Shown here: positions 56,924 to 64,000 of the stretch, in pieces
Layout of the letters: each line of letters opens with the position of its first letter
Numbering within the stretch: position 1 is the first letter of the stretch
Origin: Bordetella parapertussis
Lineage (GTDB): Bacteria > Pseudomonadota > Gammaproteobacteria > Burkholderiales > Burkholderiaceae_B
Direction of reading: 5' to 3'
DNA: 64,000 nucleotides
NCBI GenBank assembly: GCA_945895265.1
Contig: CAMDEF010000004.1
Span: 1 to 64,000, forward strand
Program-made: the position numbers and the translations under genes
The notes under the pieces: generated by a model
Told to the model about the DNA's origin: nothing
The model's input: only the letters and a program-made list of their open reading frames with translations
The model's database searches: none

Positions 56924-58090
56924 TTACTTTTTGCATTCGCCCACGTAAACGTCTTGGTACGAATCAAACACTTTGCCGACTAACTTATTGGTGATACGAC
57001 CATCAGCGCCTTTCTCGACCACGCGAACATACAGGGCCTGAATCGGAAAGTGATTGACGCCATACTTGAACGAGCCGCGTACCGATGAAAAATCAGCTTT
57101 TTTCAAAGCAGCAATCACGGCTTCACGATCAGCCACTTTGCCACCCGTAGCCTTAACGGCAGCGTCAATCGCCATGATGGTGTCATAGGCTTGAGCGGCA
57201 TACACAGCGGGGTAGCGATTGTTGTACTCTTTACGAAATGCCTCGACAAATTTTTTGTTCTGCGCATTGTCTAAGTCGTGTGCCCACTGAGCGGTGTTAA
57301 ACATCCCGATCAAGGGTTCACCCACGGCCTGAATCACGTCTTCATCTGCTGAAAACCCAGGGCCAACAAGCTTCACACTTTTATTCAAGCCTGCCGAAAC
57401 AAACTGTTTCACAAAATTGATGCCCATCCCACCTGGCAAGAAGATGTAGATCGCATCTGGCTTGGCATCGCGAATCTGCGCCAGTTCAGCAGCGTAATCA
57501 ATCTGCCCAAGCTTGGTATAAACCTCTTGGTTTGGCGCAAGTTTGTAACCACGCTTAAAACCATTTAACGCATCTTTGCCAGCAGGATAATCAGGGGCGA
57601 GGATGACCATTTTTTTGAAACCACGGTCGGCGGCAACTTTACCTGCAGCCTCATGAAAGGCATCGTTTTGGTATGACACGCCAAACCAATAGTCGTTACA
57701 TTGCGCGCCGGCAAACTGGCTCGGGCCCGGGTTATTTGACAGGTAGGGGACTTTGGCGGCGAACAATGCAGGGCCAACCGCCAACGCCACATTTGAACCA
57801 ATCGGCCCGGTAAAGAAATCGATCTTGTCGCGCTGGATATAACGGGTGACCAGCTGGCGCGCCTGATCTGGGTTACCACCCATGTCAGTCTGGATAAACT
57901 CAGCCGGTTGCCCACCGAGCTTGTTGCCAAGCTGTTTGATCGCCAGATTAAAGCCGTCACGCGCTTCGGCACCAAGTGCCGCAAACGGACCTGACAAATC
58001 GTTGGCAATACCGACCTTAATCGGGGTTTGTGCAAGTGCAATGGCTGGCAAAAGTAAAGCCGCTGCAACGAGGTTTTTAAACAGACGCAT
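56924..58090 (-). CDS. ABC transporter substrate-binding protein, branched-chain amino acid (Leu/Ile/Val-like) type
   Basis: 388 aa from MRLFKNLVAAALLLPAIALAQ, a clear signal peptide. The mature part (IKVGIANDLSGPFAALG) is the type I periplasmic-binding fold used by Liv systems. Many burkholderial members bind aromatic or aliphatic acids rather than Leu/Ile/Val, so the substrate is open. First gene of the SBP-livH-livM-livG-livF operon, divergent from an alpha/beta hydrolase. Confidence 0.9.
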   Translation of the reverse strand: MRLFKNLVAAALLLPAIALAQTPIKVGIANDLSGPFAALGAEARDGFNLAIKQLGNKLGGQPAEFIQTDMGGNPDQARQLVTRYIQRDKIDFFTGPIGSNVALAVGPALFAAKVPYLSNNPGPSQFAGAQCNDYWFGVSYQNDAFHEAAGKVAADRGFKKMVILAPDYPAGKDALNGFKRGYKLAPNQEVYTKLGQIDYAAELAQIRDAKPDAIYIFLPGGMGINFVKQFVSAGLNKSVKLVGPGFSADEDVIQAVGEPLIGMFNTAQWAHDLDNAQNKKFVEAFRKEYNNRYPAVYAAQAYDTIMAIDAAVKATGGKVADREAVIAALKKADFSSVRGSFKYGVNHFPIQALYVRVVEKGADGRITNKLVGKVFDSYQDVYVGECKK

Positions 58091-58215
58091 GAGAGGCCTC
58101 CTGGGCACGATAATGATTAGTGTCAAATAGTAGCAGGTGAGAATTATTTTGCCACGACAAACTTTTACCCTCAAAATAGGCGCTTTGGTGCCTTTTTAAG
58201 GGCTTAACGCACAAA

Positions 58216-59103
58216 ATGACCACAATAAACGGTGCAACACCAACGCCCGCGCAAGAAGAATTAGATCTGCAGTACAACGCGCGAGCAACCGTGCCTGATA
58301 TTGCGCCGATGCTGCGCGATTACGCTACGCTGAGCGCTCAGGCGCGGTCAACCCTGCCCTGCGCACTCAACGTTTCCTACGGCGAGCACCCAGACGAGAC
58401 GTTGGATATTTTTTTTGCGCAAGGCAAGGCACGCGCGCCCGTTTTTATCTACCTCCATGGCGGCTACTGGCGCTTACTCTCTAAAGACGACTCGAGCTTT
58501 ATGGCGCCGGCCCTAACTGCCGCCGGAATGACTGTCGTAGCAGTCAACTACTCTCTGGCACCGGCTGTCAGCCTGGATCGGATCGTGGATCAGACGCGTC
58601 GGGCGATGGCTTGGGTGCAGAACAATATTGACAACTACCACGGCGATGGTCAAAAACTGATCATTTCTGGCAGTTCGGCCGGCGGGCATCTTGGCGGCAT
58701 GGTGCTTGCTCGCGGCTGGCAAGCGTCCTACGGCTTTGACGCGCGTGCACTCGCCGGCGCCGTGCTGCTCAGCGGCCTGTTTGACATCACCCCGCTGGTC
58801 AATACCCACATTAACGAATGGATGCGACTAAGCCCCGAAGACGCTCGGCGCAACAGTCCTCTGTTTGAATTGCCCGACAACGGCCCGCCGCTCATCGTGA
58901 GCTATGGCAGCAACGAAACGGCCACCTTCAAGCAACAATCTCAAGATTTTCTCGCTGCCTGGAAAGCCAAAGGATTTAAAGGCGAGTACGTTGATATGCC
59001 TGACACCAATCACTTTGACTTGGTGCTGCACTTGAATCAGCCTGACAGCCCGTTGGTGCAAAAATTGTTGCGCTTGCTAGATTTATGCGGTCCGCCCAGA
59101 TAA
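58216..59103 (+). CDS. Alpha/beta hydrolase, HSL / kynurenine-formamidase-like
   Basis: 295 aa. Oxyanion motif HGGYW near residue 79 and nucleophile GSSAGG near 155 are as in arylformamidase-like esterases. The catalytic acid and His probably lie in GSNETATFKQQ and DTNHFDLV. Divergent from the Liv-type transporter operon, so it may hydrolyse an imported ester or amide; this is inference. No kynU or kynA neighbours. Confidence 0.85.
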   Translation: MTTINGATPTPAQEELDLQYNARATVPDIAPMLRDYATLSAQARSTLPCALNVSYGEHPDETLDIFFAQGKARAPVFIYLHGGYWRLLSKDDSSFMAPALTAAGMTVVAVNYSLAPAVSLDRIVDQTRRAMAWVQNNIDNYHGDGQKLIISGSSAGGHLGGMVLARGWQASYGFDARALAGAVLLSGLFDITPLVNTHINEWMRLSPEDARRNSPLFELPDNGPPLIVSYGSNETATFKQQSQDFLAAWKAKGFKGEYVDMPDTNHFDLVLHLNQPDSPLVQKLLRLLDLCGPPR

Positions 59104-59203
59104 CGTGCTCGATCTAAATAGAGCAGGCAACTCCGGCGGCCGCTGCCCATCTTCAAAAAAAGCGATAATCACGCATCTTTCACCTTTTTAACTGCGAACC
59201 ACC

Positions 59204-60430
59204 ATGGCCGTTAATCTGCATATTCCGTCTGACGACGCTGTTTACCCTGTTGCCGGCATTGAAATCGGCGTCACTGAAGCTGGCATTCGCAAAGCCGATC
59301 GCCGCGACCTGACCGTATTTCGGCTGGCCGAGGGCACGAGCGTGGCTGGGGTGTTCACCCGCAATCGCTTCTGTGCAGCGCCGGTCTTGGTCTGTCAAGA
59401 GCACCTAGGTGGCAAACAAGGCATTCGCGCCCTCGTGATCAACACAGGCAACGCCAATGCGGGCACCGGCGAGCCCGGCCTGAAAGCAGCTAACGAGACC
59501 TGCGACGCGCTCGCCGACTTACTGGGCTTGCAGAGCGCTCAGATTTTGCCCTTTTCAACGGGCGTGATTCTTGAGCCCTTACCTGTTGATCGCATCAAGG
59601 CCGGCTTGCCTGGCGCGATTAAAAATTTAGCAGCAAGCAATTGGGTGTCAGCAGCGCACGGCATCATGACCACCGATACGCTGCCAAAAATTTATTCACA
59701 GCGCGTCAAACTCGGCGACAAAACCATCACAATCACGGGTATCAGTAAAGGCGCGGGCATGATTCGGCCCAACATGGCCACCATGTTGAGCTATCTGGCG
59801 ACCGACGCCGGTATTGCGCAATCGCTCATGACTCAGTTGGCGCGCGAACTCGCCGATGTCTCATTTAACCGGATCACAGTCGATGGTGATACCTCAACGA
59901 ATGATTCATTCATTGTCATGGCAACCGGAAAAAGCGGTCTGCTCGTTGACAGCGTGGCGCACCCGCACTATGCCGCGCTGAAAGCTGCCTTGGCCGTTGC
60001 AGCAATCGATTTGGCACAAAAAATCGTACGCGACGCTGAAGGCGCCACCAAGTTCATGACGATCCAAGTCGAACAGGCCAAAACTGTCGACGAGGCCTTA
60101 TTGGTGGCCTACGCGGTCGCGCATTCACCTCTGGTAAAAACAGCCTTCTTTGCAAGCGACCCAAACTTGGGGCGCATTCTGGCGGCCATTGGCTATGCCG
60201 GTATCAATGACCTAGATGTACGTGGCGTCAAATTATGGCTGGGCGATGTGTTGGTTGCCGACCAGGGCGAGCGCAATCCTCACTACCAAGAAACCGACGG
60301 TCAACGCATCATGAAAGAACCCGAAATTTTAGTACGCATCGCGCTCGGTCGCGGTGCGATCGCGCAAACCGTTTACACCTGCGATTTCTCGCATGAGTAC
60401 GTCAGCATCAACGCAGATTACAGATCCTAA
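59204..60430 (+). CDS. argJ: Bifunctional glutamate N-acetyltransferase / amino-acid acetyltransferase
   Basis: 408 aa. Self-cleaving Ntn hydrolase-fold enzyme that makes N-acetylglutamate and releases ornithine. The autoprocessing Thr is in [16 protein letters not shown] near residue 190. [11 protein letters not shown] near 87 is typical. With argC at 12033 it forms part of the cyclic arginine pathway. Followed directly by the DUF815 gene (1-bp overlap). Confidence 0.95.
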   Translation: MAVNLHIPSDDAVYPVAGIEIGVTEAGIRKADRRDLTVFRLAEGTSVAGVFTRNRFCAAPVLVCQEHLGGKQGIRALVINTGNANAGTGEPGLKAANETCDALADLLGLQSAQILPFSTGVILEPLPVDRIKAGLPGAIKNLAASNWVSAAHGIMTTDTLPKIYSQRVKLGDKTITITGISKGAGMIRPNMATMLSYLATDAGIAQSLMTQLARELADVSFNRITVDGDTSTNDSFIVMATGKSGLLVDSVAHPHYAALKAALAVAAIDLAQKIVRDAEGATKFMTIQVEQAKTVDEALLVAYAVAHSPLVKTAFFASDPNLGRILAAIGYAGINDLDVRGVKLWLGDVLVADQGERNPHYQETDGQRIMKEPEILVRIALGRGAIAQTVYTCDFSHEYVSINADYRS

Positions 60431-61317
60431 TGAGCAACGCTAATTTATCAAACGGGCCCGACTCGGCAGAATTATTGGCGCGCGCCTTACGCGTGTTAGC
60501 ACAGCTTGAAGCCTGGCTGCCGCCAACGCCACCCCCCACTGACTGGAAAGCACTGGCCTTTCGTTGGCGCAAGCGTGGCGCCTCGCATGGCTGGCTCGAT
60601 GCCATCGCTCACGTGTCACTGATCAACACCAGCGATCTGCAGCACATTGAAAGACAGCGCGACATTATTGATCGCAATACGCGTCACTTTATTGAAGGTA
60701 AGCCCGCCAATAACGTGCTCATGACCGGTGCCCGGGGCACCGGCAAAAGCTCGCTGGTAAAAGCCATGCTGGCCAGTCATGGCGCCAAAGGCTTACGACT
60801 CATCGAGGTCGACAAAAGCGACCTAGCCGATTTGGCAGACATCGTCGATCTGGTTGCCGAACGGCCAGAAAAATTTATTGTCTTTTGCGACGACCTATCC
60901 TTTGAAGAGGGCGAGTCAGGCTACAAGGCGCTGAAGTCGGTACTCGATGGCTCGGCCGCCTCGGCCGGTACCAATGTGCTGATCTACGCCACCTCAAACC
61001 GCCGCCATCTCATGCCCGAGTACATGAGTGAAAATCTGCAGGCTAAGCACCAAGCCGACGGCGAAGTCCACCCAGGCGAAACTGTTGAAGAAAAAATTTC
61101 TCTGTCTGAGCGCTTTGGACTTTGGCTGTCGTTCTATCCTTTCAAACAAGACGATTATCTGGATATCGTCTCGCACTGGTTACGCACCTTAGGCTGCTCC
61201 GAAACCAGCATCACCGAAGCACGTACCGAAGCGTTGCAGTGGGCGCTTGAACGTGGCTCACGCTCTGGGCGAGTCGCCTGGCACTTTGCGCGCGACTGGT
61301 CAGCGCGCTATGCCTGA
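60430..61317 (+). CDS. DUF815 family AAA-type ATP-binding protein
   Basis: 295 aa. Walker [10 protein letters not shown] near residue 98, Walker B-like [10 protein letters not shown] near 153. [14 protein letters not shown] and [15 protein letters not shown] near 190-235 are the DUF815 signature. Function unknown; a P-loop ATPase of the AAA class. Overlaps argJ by 1 bp and the Nudix gene by 8 bp, giving an argJ-DUF815-Nudix operon as in related genomes. Confidence 0.9.
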   Translation: MSNANLSNGPDSAELLARALRVLAQLEAWLPPTPPPTDWKALAFRWRKRGASHGWLDAIAHVSLINTSDLQHIERQRDIIDRNTRHFIEGKPANNVLMTGARGTGKSSLVKAMLASHGAKGLRLIEVDKSDLADLADIVDLVAERPEKFIVFCDDLSFEEGESGYKALKSVLDGSAASAGTNVLIYATSNRRHLMPEYMSENLQAKHQADGEVHPGETVEEKISLSERFGLWLSFYPFKQDDYLDIVSHWLRTLGCSETSITEARTEALQWALERGSRSGRVAWHFARDWSARYA

Positions 61318-62275
61318 TAACATCATTGACGTCGCCGTCGGGGTACTGCTACGCCCCGATGGCACCGTACTTTTAGGTAACCGGCCTGCAGACAAGCCCT
61401 GGCCAGGCTGGTGGGAGCTGCCTGGCGGCAAGCTTGAGCCCGGTGAAACCGTCTTACAGGCGCTAGCGCGCGAGCTTCACGAAGAGCTCGGGATTGAGGT
61501 CACTGTCTCAGCACCTTGGGTTACCTACGTGCACGAGTACCCCACCACAACCGTGCGACTCGCCTTCTGTCGGGTCACCGGCTGGCTCGGCGAACCCAAG
61601 GGGTTAGAAGGACAAGAATTGCGTTGGGTCGATTTACGCCACGCTCACGAGGTGCCGCAACTGCTTCCGGCAACCTACCCGCCGCTACGCTGGTTGCAGT
61701 TGCCTGAGGTCTACGCAATTTCTGCGGTTGGGGCACCTGAAGATCTTCCAGATTTTTTACAGCGCTTGGACACAAATTTAGCAGCGGGCTTACGTCTATT
61801 GCAGTGGCGCGAACCCAACTGGCCAGACGGGGTCGCGGCGCCTGACCTGCATGAGGCGCTCGTGACGGTAATCGCTCGCTGCCGCGCTGCGGGGGCTCGT
61901 GTGCTAGTCAACAGCATTCATCCGGTCGAATGGTGGGCGCAGGCCGATGGGGTGCATCTGCGCTCGACAGACGCTGCAAACCTATCGACGCGTCCCAAGC
62001 TTACTGAAGGTGCACTGCTCGGGGTGTCGGCGCATAACCTTGCAGAGCTCGCTCAAGCACGGGCACTGAATGCTGATTTTGCTGTGCTAGGCCCCGTTTT
62101 ACCGACACCGTCTCATCCTGGCGTACCCGGCATGGGGTGGGCAGGGTTTGCCGAACTCAATGCGCAAGCGGGGCTGCCGGTCTATGCGCTGGGCGGCCAG
62201 TCTGCCTCAACACTCGCCCTAGTCCGCTCGGTTGGTGGGCACGGTTTTGCTGGGATTCGCGCTTGGATTGCCTGA
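61310..62275 (+). CDS. Nudix hydrolase fused to ThiE-like domain (MutT-type)
   Basis: 321 aa. N-terminal Nudix domain with a full Nudix box [23 protein letters not shown] near residues 38-60; this is 8-oxo-dGTP sanitising type by similarity. The C-terminal half (from about residue 145) resembles thiamine-phosphate synthase ([39 protein letters not shown]), a fusion common in proteobacteria. The start [14 protein letters not shown] is inside the DUF815 stop region. Its last 57 bp overlap the nodT-like gene on the other strand. Confidence 0.9.
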   Translation: MPDNIIDVAVGVLLRPDGTVLLGNRPADKPWPGWWELPGGKLEPGETVLQALARELHEELGIEVTVSAPWVTYVHEYPTTTVRLAFCRVTGWLGEPKGLEGQELRWVDLRHAHEVPQLLPATYPPLRWLQLPEVYAISAVGAPEDLPDFLQRLDTNLAAGLRLLQWREPNWPDGVAAPDLHEALVTVIARCRAAGARVLVNSIHPVEWWAQADGVHLRSTDAANLSTRPKLTEGALLGVSAHNLAELAQARALNADFAVLGPVLPTPSHPGVPGMGWAGFAELNAQAGLPVYALGGQSASTLALVRSVGGHGFAGIRAWIA

Positions 62276-63742
62276 GTCGTCTACCCGTCTGAGTTCTTCT
62301 GCTGACCAACCGCCACCAAGCGCCGCAATGAGACGCAGGCTAGCTGCAAAGCGATTTCCAACCAGAGTGATGTAAGTGCGCTCATTGTTCAAAGCGGTCG
62401 CTTCAAGCACCGCAACGCTCAAATAATCAATTAACCCCTGATCGTACTGATTTCGCGCGAGTTTGAGAGATAACCGAGCCGACTCTACGGCCAAGCGCTG
62501 CACCCCGTCTTCTTGCTCGAAGACCCGCATCTGAATCATGGCATTTTCAACTTCTTGCAAGGCGTTCAAGACAGTTTGTCGGTAGACGGCCGTCTGCACA
62601 TCGAATTGCGCCCGAGCCTGAGCGATCTGCGCTTGCCTCGCACCACCGTCAAAAATTAAAGCCGCTAGTTGCGGGCCCAGCGACCAGAACTGAGCTGGCG
62701 CAATAAACCATTGAGTGAAGTCGTTGCTGCGATAACCTGTGTTGGCGTTTAACGTCAGACTTGGAAACCATGCTGCAGTGGCAACCCCGATCAAAGCGTT
62801 GGCCGAGGCGGCACGCCGCTCGGCTGCCGAAATATCGGGGCGCCGTTCAAGCAATTCAGAAGGCAAACCAACCGGCACCTTAGGCGGCACCAGCGACAGC
62901 GGTTGCGCCACAATCGAAAATGTTGAGGGCGCACGCCCCAGTAACACTGCCACGGCATTTTCAGCGATTGCCCGCTGCTGCTCAAGGTCAATTAACTGTG
63001 CACGCGTACTCTCAAGTTGAGTGCGCGCAACCGCCACATCGGCCTGACCTGAAATGCCCGCGCGATAACGATTTTGAGTCAGCTTCAAAGCGCGCTCGTA
63101 AGACGCGACCGTTGCCTGTAGCAAGCGCTTTTGCTCGTCTAATACTCGCACCTGAAGGTAACTCAGCCCCATCGCGGTTTGCGCGGTCAACCGCGCGCCC
63201 GTGACCTCTGCCGCGAGCGCTAGCTCTGTTGCATCGGTCGATTCAATATTACGACGCACGCTTCCCCAGATATCAATTTGCCAACTCGCCAAGGCATTGG
63301 CACTAAAGGTGCTAATCGAAGTGCTATTCACCACGCCGCCGGGGCCCGTCGCAGACCCCCCAGCGCGGGCGGCGCCACCGGTGGCTGACACGGTGGGTAA
63401 CAACGGTGCGCGCGAACCCTGCGTCAAGGCCACCGCCTGCCTGAACCGCGCCTCAGCCTGGGCGATGTTCTGATTGGCGATATTGAGTTCTTGCATCAAC
63501 TGATTGAGCGTGACGTCGTTATACATTACCCACCAGGTACCGCTGGGTACCTCGGCAAGCTGTGGCTGAGCCGGCTTCCAGCCAGGCGTTTCTTTAAATT
63601 GCACCCCAACGTCAATCTTGGGTCGTACGTAATCTGGGCCCACCATGCACGATGTGAGAAGGCTCAGCGCGCCCAGCGTTAACGCGGCACGCATGCCGCG
63701 CACCACGTACTTAAACCCGACACTAGCAAAGCAGTCAATCAT
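62219..63742 (-). CDS. Efflux outer-membrane factor, NodT/OprM-type lipoprotein
   Basis: 507 aa. Forms the trimeric outer-membrane channel for an RND pump. Lipobox [14 protein letters not shown] at about residues 29-40. Two OEP repeats ([20 protein letters not shown] and the C-terminal [15 protein letters not shown]). It follows the RND gene by 2 bp. Start at 63742 is favoured by spacing; 63694 (MRAALTLG) is an alternative. Confidence 0.92.
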   Translation of the reverse strand: MIDCFASVGFKYVVRGMRAALTLGALSLLTSCMVGPDYVRPKIDVGVQFKETPGWKPAQPQLAEVPSGTWWVMYNDVTLNQLMQELNIANQNIAQAEARFRQAVALTQGSRAPLLPTVSATGGAARAGGSATGPGGVVNSTSISTFSANALASWQIDIWGSVRRNIESTDATELALAAEVTGARLTAQTAMGLSYLQVRVLDEQKRLLQATVASYERALKLTQNRYRAGISGQADVAVARTQLESTRAQLIDLEQQRAIAENAVAVLLGRAPSTFSIVAQPLSLVPPKVPVGLPSELLERRPDISAAERRAASANALIGVATAAWFPSLTLNANTGYRSNDFTQWFIAPAQFWSLGPQLAALIFDGGARQAQIAQARAQFDVQTAVYRQTVLNALQEVENAMIQMRVFEQEDGVQRLAVESARLSLKLARNQYDQGLIDYLSVAVLEATALNNERTYITLVGNRFAASLRLIAALGGGWSAEELRRVDDSGNPSANPSKTVPTNRAD

Positions 63743-63744
63743 GT

Positions 63745-64000
63745 TTAAGCGCCATTAGGCAACACTACAGGTTTTGAACCGCGCCATGGCTTGGTCAACA
63801 ACCATAGCCGAAAGCGATCAAGATATAAGTAAACCACAGGCGTGGTGTAAAGCGTCAGCAACTGACTCACCAACAGCCCCCCTAAAATCGTGATCCCGAG
63901 GGGTTGGCGCATTTCAACCCCAGCGCCCGAGGCAAATACCAAGGGTATCGCCCCAAAAATTGCCGCGCACGTGGTCATCAGAATGGGTCTAAAGCGCGTC
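63745..64000 (-). CDS. RND efflux pump inner-membrane protein, C-terminal part (cut by window end)
   Basis: The frame is open to the window edge, so this is the last ~84 codons of a long gene. [19 protein letters not shown] and [25 protein letters not shown] are the classic C-terminal helices of AcrB/MdtB/MdtC-type RND transporters. It is upstream of the outer-membrane factor in one operon. Substrate unknown. Confidence 0.93.
   Translation of the reverse strand, partial: TRFRPILMTTCAAIFGAIPLVFASGAGVEMRQPLGITILGGLLVSQLLTLYTTPVVYLYLDRFRLWLLTKPWRGSKPVVLPNGA

Overview
The window is one dense chromosomal stretch from a betaproteobacterium of the order Burkholderiales, most like the family Alcaligenaceae. 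That placement is inferred from gene order and protein signatures. The tyrS / M23 peptidase / anmK / erpA / argC / rpsI / rplM run, the nrdR-ribD-ribE and aroQ-accB-accC operons, a lysine/alanine-rich histone H1-like protein behind nrdAB, long NrdA with ATP cones, and the pyrR-pyrB-pyrX cluster are all typical of that group. Base composition looks to be in the mid-50s percent GC by eye. Almost everything is housekeeping. No insertion sequence, prophage, CRISPR array or rRNA operon is visible.

Layout. 1-2.9 kb: tRNA-Ser(GGA), a split chromate transporter pair, and a Fic-domain protein with an unusual active site and a cluster of inverted repeats at its promoter. 2.9-8 kb (minus): nrdR-ribD-ribE, glyA, tyrS. 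8-10.7 kb (plus): M23 endopeptidase and anmK. 10.7-15.4 kb (minus): erpA, a DUF6776-like protein, argC, rplM-rpsI and an orphan TRAP binding protein. 15.7-20 kb: pmbA divergent from darP, a carboxylesterase and gltX. 20-26.3 kb: a 120-bp duplicated repeat, a lipoprotein, nrdAB with two NrdR boxes, a hairpin-rich gap and the histone-like gene, whose conserved-looking tail lies in another frame behind an A10 run. 26.3-29.4 kb: a YggT-family protein and an MscS-type channel. 29.4-36 kb (minus): a long run from tlpA through aroQ-accB-accC, prmA, a DUF3426 protein and a PfkB kinase to a glycine-zipper lipoprotein. 36-43.4 kb (plus): mpl, an RNB ribonuclease, a TonB-like protein, aroE, lptG, apaH. 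43.4-45.6 kb: an alpha/beta hydrolase divergent from a LigJ-type 4-oxalomesaconate hydratase. 45.7-50.5 kb (minus): rubredoxin-yqgE-ruvX-pyrR-pyrB-pyrX-plsC. 50.6-53.4 kb (plus): thiD-like, thiE, hemL. 53.5-58.1 kb (minus): a complete branched-chain amino acid type ABC transporter. 58.2-62.3 kb (plus): an alpha/beta hydrolase, argJ, a DUF815 ATPase and a Nudix/ThiE-like fusion. 62.2-64 kb (minus): a NodT-type outer-membrane factor and the end of an RND pump.

Functional links: nucleotide metabolism (NrdR controlling nrdAB, the pyr genes, apaH), riboflavin and thiamine synthesis, arginine (argC, argJ), shikimate (aroQ, aroE), fatty-acid and phospholipid synthesis (accBC, plsC), and cell envelope (M23, anmK, mpl, lptG). 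The most unusual signals are (1) the histone-like gene with an out-of-frame tail behind A10, (2) a Fic protein with Gln at the catalytic His position plus an operator-like repeat array, (3) a hairpin cluster between nrdB and the histone gene whose only mismatches would become G-U pairs on the opposite strand, (4) an orphan minus-strand terminator upstream of nrdA, and (5) the 120-bp tandem duplication after gltX.
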